This document shows positions 1 to 12,710 of a stretch of DNA of 64,000 nucleotides, piece by piece. The notes under the pieces were generated by a model. It saw only the letters and a list, made by a program, of their open reading frames with translations, did no database searches and was not told where the DNA came from. The stretch is taken from assembly GCF_001540865.1 (NCBI RefSeq), contig NC_033634.1, positions 424,498 through 488,497 of the forward strand, read 5' to 3'. This DNA is from Ananas comosus. Its lineage: Eukaryota; Streptophyta; Magnoliopsida; Poales; Bromeliaceae. The position numbers and the translations under genes were made by a program. Numbering within the stretch: the first letter of the stretch is position 1; every line of letters starts with the position of its first letter.

Positions 1-1
1 A

Positions 2-3000
2 TTCACTTCTGCTGCATTTGTATGTCTATACATTGCTGATGCTGCGATGGAAATGCTACATGGTTACCTAAAACAACCTGAACTGACATCAAAACCTTAT
101 CACTTTTGGGATGTAAAAATTGACAATTTTGATGCCACCATTTTTCAAAGAGTTCATTGTAAGATTCTTCATTTTGCGAAATGCTTGAAGCTAGAATTTG
201 CAGATAAATTTTTGCTGAAGACTGTTGATCGCTTCTATAGTCAGAGATATGTGGGATCCAGCTCTGCTGTTCTTTCTTTCTGTATGTCATTATCTACAAT
301 GACCATTAACAGTCCCATGAATCTGCTTCTGCATTGCTTTTTTCCAACAAGTAAGATCAAGGCAAGAATACTCCAATTGCTTATTGAAATAAGCCCCATT
401 CATATGGACCTTTTTGGGCGGTTATTCTTGGGTATCTTAAGCAATGACTCATCTATTTTGAGTCTTTTAAAAGGCTATGTCTTCTCTGCGGATGATTTTC
501 TGCTTCTGTTACCTGCTGCTTTATCGTACTTTTCATCTAATTCTCATATAGATAAGCAGGATCTAGAATGCTCTGCATTTATACCCAATTTTTATTCGAG
601 AACACTTTTAAATGGGTTTTCTAGCTGGAAGAACTGTGTCTCTCGGAGCATATTTGAGGAAGAATACGGTGAATCTGTGCCTGCTTCATTTGAAGATTTT
701 CAGAAATTTTGTAACAGCACCCTTCTAGGACAGGCAATTATTATGTTGCACCACTTTTTTATCTTAAATGGGAAGTCCCTGAGTAAAAGGCACCGTCTTG
801 AAATATTTGATTCTATATGTCCACCTTCAGATGAATTATTAGACTTTGGTCGCAAGCAAGTCAGTTCTAGTCCATTTAATAAGACTTTAAAACTTATCAA
901 TGAAGTTTTTGCCAAGATATCACTTTTGAGGTTATTGTTATCTCCTCCTGAAATGGAGGGAGGAAGCATTGAGATGACCAAGGAGATTAAAACCAAACGA
1001 TTTAATCATGCAAAAGAAAGGTTTATTAACATCTTGGTGAAATCATTGGATCAGATTGTTACAAATTTCCCTAGAAAGGCAAATAACACGGATTCTTGCA
1101 CAGCTAACACCTGTAAAGTTGTTGGTTTCTTAGAATATTTTATTTTGAGAAATATCATTCAGTTGTCTGTAGAGATTCAAAGTTACCTGACCCAGTTGAA
1201 GTCAATTCCATTTCTATATCCTTTTATCAGATCTTCTCTCCTTCATAGATTTGAGGATCCTGTTACAATAAGAGCAATTCGATGCATTCTTGTTGCACTT
1301 TCTGCTGGGAGATTTTCTGCTGCCGAAATTCTTGAACTCTTGCTAGGGCACTCTCAGTTTGTACCTATACTTATCAGCAACGGTTCTGTTTCTTTTTCAT
1401 CTACTTTGGCTTCCACCGGGACATTGCTGCAGCCAGTACCTAGTATTTTGAAAACAATCGATGCCTCAGTTACCGAAGTCTCTAGCAAAGAGAGTTATAA
1501 TAATTATTGCGTCTCAGACAGGAGAAAGATTGAACATATTAGATTACTTAGGGTACTCTATCATCTCAAGAACAGACAGCAGAGTGGTGGTAACTCAAAT
1601 CTCAATGTGATGGATTCAAAAGAACTGATTTCTTTGCTTTTATCTGTCTATGGTGCGACACTTGGTGAAATAGATTTGGAGATACTTCATCTCATGAATG
1701 AAATAGAGTCATATGAGGGTTCAGAGTATGAAAAAATTGCTGAAATGGATTATTTGTGGGGAAGTGCTGCCTTTAAAGTCAGAAAAGAGTTAATATTTGA
1801 CTCTTCAGTTTCCAACAGCCAGAATGCTGCAAATGAAACAACTGAGGAAAGACGCAAAGTGTTTTTCAGAGAGAATATGCCAGTTGATTCAAAAGTCTGC
1901 GCGATGACAGCTCTCCAGTTTTGCTATGATAGATGCTCAATGATTGCTCCGTTATCACTGGATAAGCTTCTTGACGATAAGTTTACTGAAATTTCAAAGG
2001 TACAAATTGACATATAGACTCTTCTGTTCTTATCTGGCTAGCATAAAATGTATGGATAGTCCTATACAATCCCAAAAGTCTGGCTTAGTTTCTTAACTTT
2101 TCTCTTGAATGCTTTAGTCCATGAACTTCTACATATATTGCAATTCCATCTTTGTTTCGAGTACACTGCTACAAGGAAGTCATTTTACAAATGAGTTAAA
2201 AGTGCTCATTTAATAGGATAAACAAAGATTTTTTTATGGTTAGGGATTAACTTGCAATATTTGACAGATTATGGGTAAAGTGTTTAAGTGAAAAGTTCAG
2301 GGGACTAAGTTGCAATATCAGGATAGGTACAGGGCCTGTTCCATACGTTTTAACTTTTATGGTTTTTACTGCTCATTTTCTGATGGTTTGTCACACAATC
2401 CTAACAATGATGATAATGGTTCAACAGATGCAATCTCAAAACATTGGTACCATTCAACAGTACGATCCTGTTTTTATACTGCGTTTCTCAATTCACAGTC
2501 TGTTAATGGACTACATTGAGCCTGTTGAGTTTGCTCGAATAGGCCTACTCGCAGTTACACTAATCAGTATTTCTTCTCCTAATGAAGAGCAAAGGAAATT
2601 AGGTTACGTGTCCCTTGGGAGATTCAAGCAAGCATTGGAGGTACTCGACACTCAATTAACTTAAATGAATTGAACTGTCTTACTTCTGTTATATGTTTAT
2701 TCTTTACTTGCCAATAACATTCCTATCCTTACTGAAAATCCTTTTTTGAAAACATAACTGATAAACTGTTGTAAATAAGCGGGGAATTTGACTTTTATCA
2801 AATCCAATAATATTTTTAGGCTTTTAACCTGATTTAGTGACTTTTCAGTTATGTCTTTTCTAATTTTCTACCCATAAATTTATATATTCTTCATGCATTT
2901 AATATCATAATGAGACAAAAAGCTAGCTTCTGTTCCTTCTTTTAGTCTCTAGACATTATGACTACTCCTTATGTGGAACAGAGTTCTCAACTTATGATTG

Positions 3001-6000
3001 CTCCTTATGTGGCACAGAGTTCTCGAAAAAGTAAGGAGACATTGCAGCTTCAACTTCTCTTAACATATCTGCAAAATGGAATATCTGAATCCTGGCAGAA
3101 GATACCCTCAATAATTGCTATTTTCACAGCAGAAGCATCTTTCACACTGTTGGACACAACACAGAAGCAGTTCTTTACAATCAGCAAATTCTTAATGCAC
3201 TGTCCGGGCGTGAACCTAAAAGTACTCCTTTTATTTCTTGATATATGATATATTTTGTTTCCATTTGCTTTTGGGAAATTGGTTGATGTACTGTACAGTT
3301 TTTCTAACTAACCTGTTTCCATTTTGCAGAGCGTTCCGTTGTTTAAAACATTATTTGGAAATAATTCAATCCACTTCAAAGCTGACCATTTGTGGATTCT
3401 TCAGCTATTATATGCCGGTCTGAATTTGTATGACGATGCTAAAATATATGTGAAAAACAACATTTTGGAGTTCTTATTGAGCTTTTATGCCTCTTCACTT
3501 TCGGATCCTGAATCAAGGATTCTGATCCTTCAGGTAAATTTGTGGTTTGTGTTGATTATTTTGCACTTTAAGATCAAGGAGATACATCATAATTTGCCGT
3601 AAAGAGTGAGCACTAGCCTGAGAGAGGAAGAATCTACAACTTATAGAGTTATAGAGTGCAAACGAGATTGCTTTTTTACTAGTGTAGTTTGCTAATGATT
3701 TTTCTTTTCCCATTTTCTTGACAATTCACAATTTTGACTTGCTTATTAGAATCATAAATTGGTCCTTTTATATTGCAGATAATAAAGAAGTCTATTAAGC
3801 TGCCATCGCTAACTCATCATTTGCTGAAGGAATGTGGCTTACTACCATGGTTATCATCAGTTATTTCATCCTACGGTGAGAACATTGATGAAGATAAACA
3901 TTCTTCTCTAAGAATACTTGAGTTGGTTTTGAAGGTAATATATCCATTATAGATGGATTTCAATCATTCATAATATTCTCTTTTATTATTATAAGTTCAT
4001 CATTGTATTGTTCACTTGATTTGTTTATTTACTTATTTATTTTATATTACTGAGGCTGCTAGGCTGCTAGGCTACTAGGCATAATCCTATGCTTTTAAGG
4101 CTCGAATGTAAGAATTTGGAGATATGTAACATCCTCCATCACCTAACATATATAGTTAAAGAATTAGTGTTGAATTCTTCTAATTAGGAAAGAGTGGCTT
4201 GTCCTGATCTAAGGCTAGTTCCGATATGGATGACCTGCCTTATTTGGTGTAGGTTAAGCTTCTTCAGCAAAAAGAAAAAAGGGCCAACCCTTTATGATTT
4301 TTCAAATAAGAACTTCAGGACAAAATTAGGAAGGATCAGAGAAGAAGTAGAAGAAAGATAATTGACTTGTTGAATTGACCACACCGGCATTGTTGATGGG
4401 TAGATTAGTAGAATGCTAATTTGAGGATTTGAAAACTGCAGTGAGAAATGAACATAATGTTGTGATGTTATTATCGAGGAAAAAAGATGTAAGATGGGCG
4501 TAGGATACAACTGGCACAAAAATTCCCAGAATTTTACGAAAGACACTATTATGTACATGGACAAAATTTTTTTGCTCTTTTTTGAAACTTTTCTGTTTGA
4601 ATGCTCAGGCTTATATTCCAATGTTCGCTACCTTCACAACTTTTTGCAATCAAAAGATAAGTGTTAATGCAGCTACCAATTTCTTTCAATTTCAAAGCTG
4701 GATTAGGTTTATAGCTAACCCTAGTTGTAGCGAAGAACTTACTGTTATGTAATGATATTAAATGATTACAAATTAACTTTTGCTTCCTCATGCTTTTTTG
4801 TGCGGTTTTATTCATTATATTCTTGATATTTTATTATGTTATGATTAGTTTTTTAACCTTTTTTATACTTGTTTTAGATAATTAATGAGGCAATATCTTC
4901 GCGACCTATAATGGAATGGCTACAAGAGTTTGGCCTCGAGCAGCTATCGGATATTACATCTAATGTATACTTACTGTTTGTGAGAGCCCTCAAGCTGCTG
5001 AAAGAAAATGTTTTATTGTTAAACTCTATGCTTTGTGTGATCGTATCAACACTTAGATTATCACAGAAGAGGAAGATATACCAACCGCATTTTACCTTGT
5101 CTCTTAACAGCTTAGTTCAGCTTTGCCAAGCTGTTAATGCCGAGCTAAGTAGCAGGAATTTCAATGTCGTGATAGAGCTCGGAGTAGATGCCATACTCAT
5201 GAGTACACCGGTGCCAGTTATTTCTCACATGGTATTTGGCCAACTGTTTACTTTTTTCAGAAAAAAGGAAAAAAATATTTACTGCCCTTTTTTTATTGAA
5301 ACTCATGTCCATTTATAGCAAAACTTGATAATTCATCTTCCTGCAATTTTCTGGTTTAATTTTTCATAATGATTTATCAACTGTTTATTCATCTATTGGC
5401 TGCTTAGTGTGGACTATACCTAAAGATTTTTCGTTTTCCCTCATTTTCTAGTCTTTGTGGAGGAATTTCATGTAGTCACAAGAATTGCAGCCCATACTGA
5501 TATAATGTTGCTCATCTACATTTCAAGTGGTTAATTTCTTTGCACTTCTAATTTGTGTTGGTCTCTTGAGTTTTATTTGTATGAAATTGCAGGATAAGGA
5601 GAAGTTGGTGAAGGCCATTACATGGGCAATTTCAGTATCTTTGCAATTATCCTCTAGCCAAAGATCTCTAACAAATGAACTTGATCGGAACGTGCTAATT
5701 TCTTCGAAAGAACAGCAGGAGTGCCGGATCTCAAAGATCTTGCGGTGGTTAACAGCTTCACTTATTCTCGGAAGCATGTCCACAGTTTCTCTTCAAACAA
5801 GTACAAATTATGTTTTGTGCAGACCAAACCCTGAGAATCTGCAATCTTTATTGGAATGTTTAATAGGAGAAAGGGATGAAATAGCAGAAGAATGTAGTGC
5901 AAATGAAACACTAGCTGTTATCATAATGTACCTTCAGCAGCTTCCTAGAGGACACAATGATGCTCTAAATCGTTCAGTCGTATTAGCTCTTTGTATATTA

Positions 6001-7306
6001 CTCCTAAATACTTCTAATCCAACAGGTATGCTTTACCTCTTGTATTTCCTATACTCTCTTTTCATAATTTTTAGACAAAGTATGGTTTGATCTGGAAAAT
6101 GGAACATTTGAAGTTTCATTGGCCTTCCTCACATAATATCTTCTTCTTCTTCTTTTTTTTCCTCCTCTCATCATATGTGTTGACTTTTGGGGTTTTAGAG
6201 TTAATCATATAGTAGTAACCTACAATTTTTACTGTGAAGCTTCATGTATATCTTTTTGCATCTAATAGAGACATTTTTATGGTGCTGTCTAGTGAGCGTT
6301 AGAGCATGAAAAAGTTAATGATTTGGGATTAAAAACCATTCCCCATAATTTTGTTGGAATTTCTTTTTCCAAAAAGGAAAAAGAAAATAAACCAAGGGTT
6401 CGATGTAGTATATTTTCCTAATTTTTGAAATTTTCTTTCTTTCGTGCTTAGTATTATAAGTTCTTCACTGTATGCTTTGTGTCGGTGCAGTTAAGAAATA
6501 TCTGAGTGAGCGTTGTGGGCAAGTTGTATCATTATGCATGAAGATAGGCTGCCCTGCAGAAACTAATCCTGCTTGGAGATGGTATGTGTTTCCTACTTAC
6601 CTGGTTACTTTTGCAGAAGCTATGTCGCTCTTCTGATGCTTTTTCAAAAAAAAGAAAATTCCCCCCAAGCTTCAAAAAGCATCTCATATTTCCTACCTAT
6701 TTCTATGTAATAAATGTCAGTTCAGTAGGCACCCGAAAATATTAAGCTTTAAATAAGTAATGTAGTCTAGCTGAAGCTGCGAAACAGCTTGTTGACCCGA
6801 AATTGAAGAGCTTTATTTCAAGAAGCAAATGCCAATTGCTTTAGTGTACAAATCGCGAGTTTCCCATGTATCATCCTATCATGGAGTTGAAGTCTTTAAG
6901 CTTGGAGGGACCTCACAACATATTTTAATGAAGAAAATTGCTAGTGCTTCTTCAAACAAACTTTACCAAATAGGATTTCTTTCAGAGCTCTAGGCTGGCA
7001 CTAGAGACTCGATTGTTTTCAATTGTTTCTATATTCTATATAATATTCAACCTAGATAACGCACGGCTCTTCGTCTCTGATTGCAGGTCGTATTATCAAC
7101 CTTGGAGGGACCTCACAACATATGAAACCGAGATGGAGAAAATGGAGGAAGACCAAGCATGTCGGAGCCTTTTGATTATTTTCTCAAATGCGCTTTCCGG
7201 TGCCGAGCAATTTGGTTTCCCAGTGCTATCTTGCGATGATTTGGAGCACTATAACTTGTTTGAGTGGGAAACGGAGATGCTGTTGAGGAGAGTACGTAAA
7301 TCATGA
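2..7306 (+). CDS. URB1/NPA1-like nucleolar pre-ribosomal-associated protein, C-terminal part (5' end outside window)
   Basis: Nine in-frame exons: 2-1999, 2428-2640, 2946-3221, 3330-3533, 3779-3934, 4878-5231, 5593-6025, 6491-6581 and 7087-7306. All introns are GT-AG and phases join correctly, giving about 1314 residues to a TGA. The frame is open to the window edge, so the N-terminus is missing; the ATG at 47 is internal. The protein is a long leucine-rich helical-repeat type. Segments such as EPVEFARIGLLAVTL, LQLLLTYLQNGI and the terminal PWRDLTTYE resemble the C-terminal region of Npa1/Urb1. That family acts in early 60S pre-ribosome assembly in the nucleolus, which is known for yeast and human and inferred here. 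It converges with the minus-strand gene ending at 8118. Family assignment is from memory of motifs; exon structure is read directly. Confidence 0.8.
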
Positions 7307-8117
7307 GTAGCAATGCACATTCTTTTTTGTTGTTTGAAAATGAGCTTTCGAGCTTTGGTTTTTGTTCTTAGCTCCTTTAATTTCAGCATAGCGTATTTAT
7401 AGTTCAGTAAGTGCAGGTTTTGGGGTGGCTTTTAGAACCCAAAATTTGTTCGTCCCCGGCTCTCCGTGCCTTTAAGAGAATTTTAATTTTAATAATGCGA
7501 AACTCAAATACTTTGCTGCACAAAATCTCCACCTATTTGAGAGTAGACATGCTGCCCAATATAATTTTTAGCCAAGGAAATTATCAAGTGAAAAGAGCAA
7601 CTGGATGAGAGCAATAACGATATTGTAACAAATTTTACAAAACTACAAAGTTACATGCATGGTCGAATTCAATAATTGGTGCGAAGGAACGAATAACAAA
7701 TACACAAAACACAAGTATAATTCGAGTCATATGAATAAGAAAGAGATGAGTCTAATATGAAGTCATAATAAAAAATTCAACTATTAACCTGCATAATTTG
7801 CAGTGTTGTAAGATTTATTTATAAGCCAAGTATCACTAGATTATCAATCAGAATCCTAATTCAGGAACCAAAACAAATACAGAATCTAGTGCGATAGAGT
7901 TTGCCTTCATTATTTTCAAAGAAAAATAAAAAAATCTTGTATCATAACATTACATAATAGCTATTGAAAATCTCAGCTGGGAATTGTTACAAGCAATAAC
8001 GCCACTAGAATACATAACAGCTCTTTAATTGGAATGTACAAAAGTACAAGATTCTTTGGCGCGACTCTAGTAGCCATGATTGATCCAAACTTGAATCTCT
8101 TCTCGGTAAGTTTACTT
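7307..8117. other. AT-rich intergenic region between two convergent genes
   Basis: This holds the 3' flanks of the URB1-like gene (+) and the unknown gene (-). It is AT-rich, and I see no open frame with family character, no repeat structure and no RNA gene. It should contain both polyadenylation regions, but plant poly(A) signals are too loose to place. Confidence 0.5.
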
Positions 8118-11030
8118 TTACCTCTTCCTTTTCTTTTTAGCTGTAGTTTTCTTCCGAGACTTGCGATATCCAGCACCAGTATCCTGTCGTGATTTACCTT
8201 TTATTAAGCAATCTATAAATTCACGAACTGAAAAAGAACTACAGACAATTGCATCTGATGGACATAAAACTCCATAGCAGTAGTTCAAGAGCATCCGCTA
8301 AAAGTTAAAAATAAAGTACATTCATATGACAGAAAATTGAGTACTATGTGCTACAACCAGGCTTAATCATTCATATTTCACTGATAATTTTGTTTTCTAA
8401 AAATAACCCACAAAAGTAATGATGATGATAGTCAAACTACTTTAGGTAAGTCATGCAGATAAATTCAACTGGTTAGTGATGATAGATAACAAGCCATGCA
8501 TGGGAAAATTTCTATTCACAATGCAAAACAAGTCAGTATAATTGGATCATCATAATAAATGAGGTGCACATATCACCTTCCTATATTGCCTGTAAGCAAC
8601 CTGGCCGGTCAACTCATTTCCATTTTTACTGACATAAACCTGCATTAGCCAATCCAACAACAATTTTTAGGAACATTAATATAATGATGCACCTATGAAA
8701 GGAAAAATAAAACCAGAGTAAGAGGGAGAACCAAAACAATAACTAACTTCTGGAGAAAAGATAACATGCAGATGGATGGATGAGAACTTGGAAAAAGGGA
8801 AAAACCTCTTGCTATACCTTTCTTCCGTCCTGACCAGTAAACCAGTGACCGGAGGACTTCTCGCCATAAGCATGTACTCGTCTTTTCGCAGCATCAGTAG
8901 GAATGGAAGCCTTCTTTCTTGTATTCATCCAGCTGCCACCAGAAGACTCTCTGGCGCCAAATTGACTCCTATAGAAACAGATAACAATTTTAGAATTATA
9001 TCATTTACTACTCAAAAGAAGATAGGAACTTTTATATATGTACTCCTGCAAAATCTGAAGTTTCATATATATACCCCTTGAGTGCAGCTTCTTATGAAAA
9101 TACCCTTATCTTGAGGCAGAGAATCATCCAACTCATGTACAGTAAGTCAGCTTTTGTAGTTAAAAATGTTTTTAATATAACCATCCCACTTTTGTAAATT
9201 TTTTGAATGGAAATTCAGATTATGCAAGGATGCACATAGATAGGGGTATATCTTGCAATTGTAGAGGAAAAATATATCATAAGTTGTGATCAAATGCATT
9301 ACATGTAGTTAAGATTTTCTGCTTCATACTGCTCCTTTCCTCCATCATTTTCTGCATTTAGAGGAAGAAAGTGAAGCAACCTTTCCCGAACTAATTGCTG
9401 AACCTTTGGATCTTCATGATAGAAATATTTATAAGCAGGAGGCTGAGGATCGGAAGGGCTCTGATTTTTAAAAGAACCTCTGCTTTTGCCTTTCTGCTGG
9501 TAACGGCCTTCAAAATCAGTGAAGAAATCATTTGGATCAGAAACCCTAGAAGCGCACAAGGTTATGCTTTCATCCTTACTTCGAGCTGCTTTTGCATCTT
9601 TCACAGAATTATAATACTCCTCACAGAACTCATCCAAAGCAGGTGTGGCCAAACTTGCATTCTTTTTAGTGCAATCCTGTTTGTTAGGCAGTAACTCTGT
9701 TTCCTTCTGATTATTCCCGTTTCTCCAAGTAGGAAGTTTCCTTTTGGCAGTAGGACTAAGTTCTTTACTATTCTCAAGTCCCTCCTTGCTAAAAGGATCG
9801 TCTGAATCTGAATCTGAATCCACTAAATGGATTTTTCTTACAGGGCTAATGGTCAATCTTGGAAGCAACTTCGTTTTGCTGCTTTCCTCTAAAACTGCTG
9901 AATTTGAGGTACCGGGAGTAGGCAATGTTTTTGGGGCCGACAATTTACTGGTTGATTGGCTGGTTAGAATTACCTTATTTTTTATCAGTGAGATTTTTGA
10001 ACTGCTCAAAATGTTGTGGCTTTCAAACGGTAAACACCCATCTGCAATAAAAGTGTTAAAAAAAATTAAGATAAGCAGAAATAGTGTTTTAGGAGGGTAG
10101 GGAGGAGTTCATGTGATAATTTTGTCATTGCCATCTCTATGTCCTAGATTTCAAATGCTAATATGAATAGAAATAGGAATGGATGAATAATAATATACAT
10201 TGTATATTCAACTGTGCAAAGAAAAAAAAAAAATTAATGCCAACTTGCACTATATTTATCATAAGATCAGCCTGTGAGGCTGCGACAGAACATATCAGTA
10301 TTATTTTGGATATTGCAATACATAGTGCATGATGAGGAAACAAACTATAAGGTAAAAACAAGGGTAAAGGCTATAATGATGAGGAAGCACAAGTTTACAG
10401 TAAAAGGGCTACTACTAATGAAGCATGTGAGAATGCGAGAAAACTATTGACGTAAAAACTCTTCACAATTCCTTAACCATTCTCGTATCTTTTACGCTTC
10501 AAACATCCTTAAATTCTAAAAACTCGGTTATATTTTTCTTTACCAAGATCCTGCGTTACATGCTATTCCGAATAATGCAAAAAGGGGAAGATAAAATAAG
10601 AGTAAATAAATTGAATAAAACCCCAAAATTAACCTCGGTGGGGGCGATCTTCTTGAGAAGAGAACTCTTCGATCTCATCATCGAGGCACGAAAATACCTC
10701 GGACGCATGATTCCCTCCGCCGCCACCGCCATAATCCGTGGGAGTATTCGACTTCGGCGACGGAGGCCGAGGAGGCGAAGAAGGAGGGCCCCTCCTCAAT
10801 CGCTTGAGAAGGGGCGGGGGGTCTAGATTAGGGTTATGGTCTAGGGTTTTAGACGGGTCGACCTCGCCCTCGTCTTGGTCTCCGAAGAGCTCGAACTTCG
10901 GAGGTTCCACCACCGTTTGTGGTTCTTCTTGTCGCTCATCGTCGTCATCGTCTTCTTCCTCTCCTTCTTCCAAGGCGTCGATGTCGAGGTCGAGCCCGAG
11001 GGAGAATGAGGGCGCCGAGAAATCCGCCAT
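8118..11030 (-). CDS. Uncharacterised acidic/basic, probably nuclear plant protein (471 aa)
   Basis: Five exons on the minus strand: 11030-10634, 10041-9303, 8968-8818, 8639-8577 and 8183-8118. All junctions are GT-AG with matching phases, giving 471 residues and TAA. The N-terminus starts MADFSAPSFSLGLDLD and has an acidic run (EEGEEEDDDDDE) and proline-rich stretches. The middle carries a serine/aspartate tract (HLVDSDSDSDDPFSKE) that looks like a casein kinase II target. A compact region follows (AYKYFYHEDPKVQQLVRERL). The last ~75 residues, including RVHAYGEKSSGHWFTGQDGRK, VYVSKNGNELTGQVAYRQY and a terminal KKTTAKKKRKR, look like a small conserved module ending in a basic nuclear-localisation tail. 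I do not recognise the family and assign no function. The upstream region (11520-11590) has several TGGGC/GGCCCA site II-like motifs typical of housekeeping plant promoters. Confidence 0.8.
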
Positions 11031-12620
11031 TGTAACCCCACAGAGAGAGATGGAAGAATAGTGTAGCAGAGGTGTTCGAAGAAATGCTAGAGAGAGAGAG
11101 AGAGAGCGCGCGCACGAAAACAGCGATATGCGATGAGGAGAGATGCGTTCGTATTTGGTGCAAGCGCTGCACCGAAGAAAATTTTCAGGGACGGAGCGCG
11201 CAACACTATGCTAATTGAACCGTGCTGTCCCGCGTTTTATTTTCCCAAGGCGCCAAATTCACATTTTTTTGTTTCAAATTTTGATTTCGGTAATTTAGTT
11301 AATTTATGTTATTATTATTATTTTTTTGGGTTATAAAATTTGAACGCTTATAATTAAAAAAGAGATATAGCCCTGTAAATCAATAGTCTAACTGTTAAGA
11401 TAAGTAGCATATTCATAATCTACCCTAAAAAAAATATTTGAAAAAGTTTAAATCAAATATGTTAAAAAAATTAGATAGTTACATTATGATTATTTATTGG
11501 ATCACTCCACTCATACATCGGGAGTGGGCTTTTTTCGGCCCATATACATGTTGTCCTTGGGCCTCCACCACACTATTTAGGCCCAATTTTTGTGGTGCAG
11601 CGGCTGTTGACGTGCTGACGTGGCGGATGGAGAGCTCACCTCAAACCATCTCCCTCGTGCGACGTCCTCGGATACCTTTTCCCGCCCCCCGATGCTTTTC
11701 GACGAGCGGTGTCCATCATATCACAGGAGACAGAACTAACGACGAATCCTAATGCGACACGTATACGAAGGGACGTCCCCTGCGCCGTCCCCACACTGTT
11801 TCGTGTGCGTGAGCGCGTCATAGCTGTTGTGAAGCATCAACTTTTTTGTTCCGAAAATGCCCCCATGTATTTGAAGAGCTACCGAAGGGGTATTATTGTA
11901 AATGCGTTTTTCTGTTTCTCGGCTCAACGCAAGCGCCAACCTGGCTAATGGAGACAATTTGCATCAGCGATTCATCGCCTACACCTGGTATATCTACGAA
12001 ACTCGTGGACAAGTGTTTTAATATCAAAAATCTAATACATTATATCTACAACATAAAAAAAGTGTTTTCTTTTGGAGGAAAAAAAGTACATTATTTTATT
12101 TTTTTAATTCGCAAGAAATAAATATTCAAAATTTACATTTTTTAAGCATGTAGAGACTTTCTGAATCAATATTCAATATAATATACATTTCGTTTATTTT
12201 AGTTAAAAATAAATTTAGCTGAAAAAATGAATCATCTAAAATTCAAACTTAAAACTTCAGATACCAACCACCAATTTTTTTGCCATTCGCTCTAGGGACA
12301 GTGGTAATATTTAATATATTGAATACTGATTCTGAGTCGGGATGAAGAGGTGTATATTTATACTCTGTTGTGCACCGAAAGCATGCAATAATCTCGCTTT
12401 GCACTATATTACTTGTCTTCTTTCTCTATATATTTAATTTTCTATTTTACTCTCCTGACCCGTGCATGGCCTCTCCAAATGTCCCAGGGGTGAAATTAGT
12501 AAATTCGTATTTTACTGTTTATTTGGCAAACATTTTCGAAAGCTCCCTCCCCTGGCCCACCCACGCACCAATCTCAATAGCTACTGCTACTCCGCTCTCC
12601 CTCCGCAGTTCCCCTCTCCT
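11031..12620. other. Divergent intergenic/promoter region with site II-like motifs and a SINE remnant
   Basis: This lies between the start of the unknown minus-strand gene and the BLT-like plus-strand gene. A GA/GC run at 11089-11109 lies in the probable 5' UTR of the minus gene. GTGGGC, GGCCCA, TTGGGCC and AGGCCCA cluster at 11524-11585, with TGACG at 11609-11620. 12192-12306 is a decayed SINE-like copy on the minus strand. I see nothing coding. Confidence 0.5.
12192..12306 (-). mobile_element. Degenerate SINE-like copy (tRNA-type head)
   Basis: Read on the minus strand it begins near GTCCCTAGAGCGAATGG, passes GGTTGGTATCTGAAG and a decayed B-box region, and ends with AGCTAAATTTATTT. The same order of blocks is seen in five other places in this window (30061, 47239, 47463, 52216, 55928). 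The 3' tail is truncated. Confidence 0.55.
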
Positions 12621-12626
12621 CTCCAA

Positions 12627-12627
12627 C

Positions 12628-12667
<40 letters not shown>
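12627..12667. repeat. (CT)n microsatellite in the probable 5' UTR of the BLT-like gene
   Basis: A nearly pure run of about 20 CT units sits 40-80 bp before the ATG at 12711. CT-rich leaders are common near plant transcription starts. It also makes false Ser/Leu-repeat reading frames. Confidence 0.9.
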
Positions 12668-12668
<1 letters not shown>

Positions 12669-12710
12669 GCCTCTCCAATGCCGTTAGGGCGCAGCCGTAG
12701 AAGACAATAG

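Noticed and set aside
10738..11061. Plus-strand frame with long serine runs
   Set aside because: It is antisense of the Asp/Glu-rich first exon of the unknown minus-strand gene.
12574..12710. Frames encoding Ser-Leu or Arg-Glu repeats
   Set aside because: These are translation of the (CT)n microsatellite in the leader.
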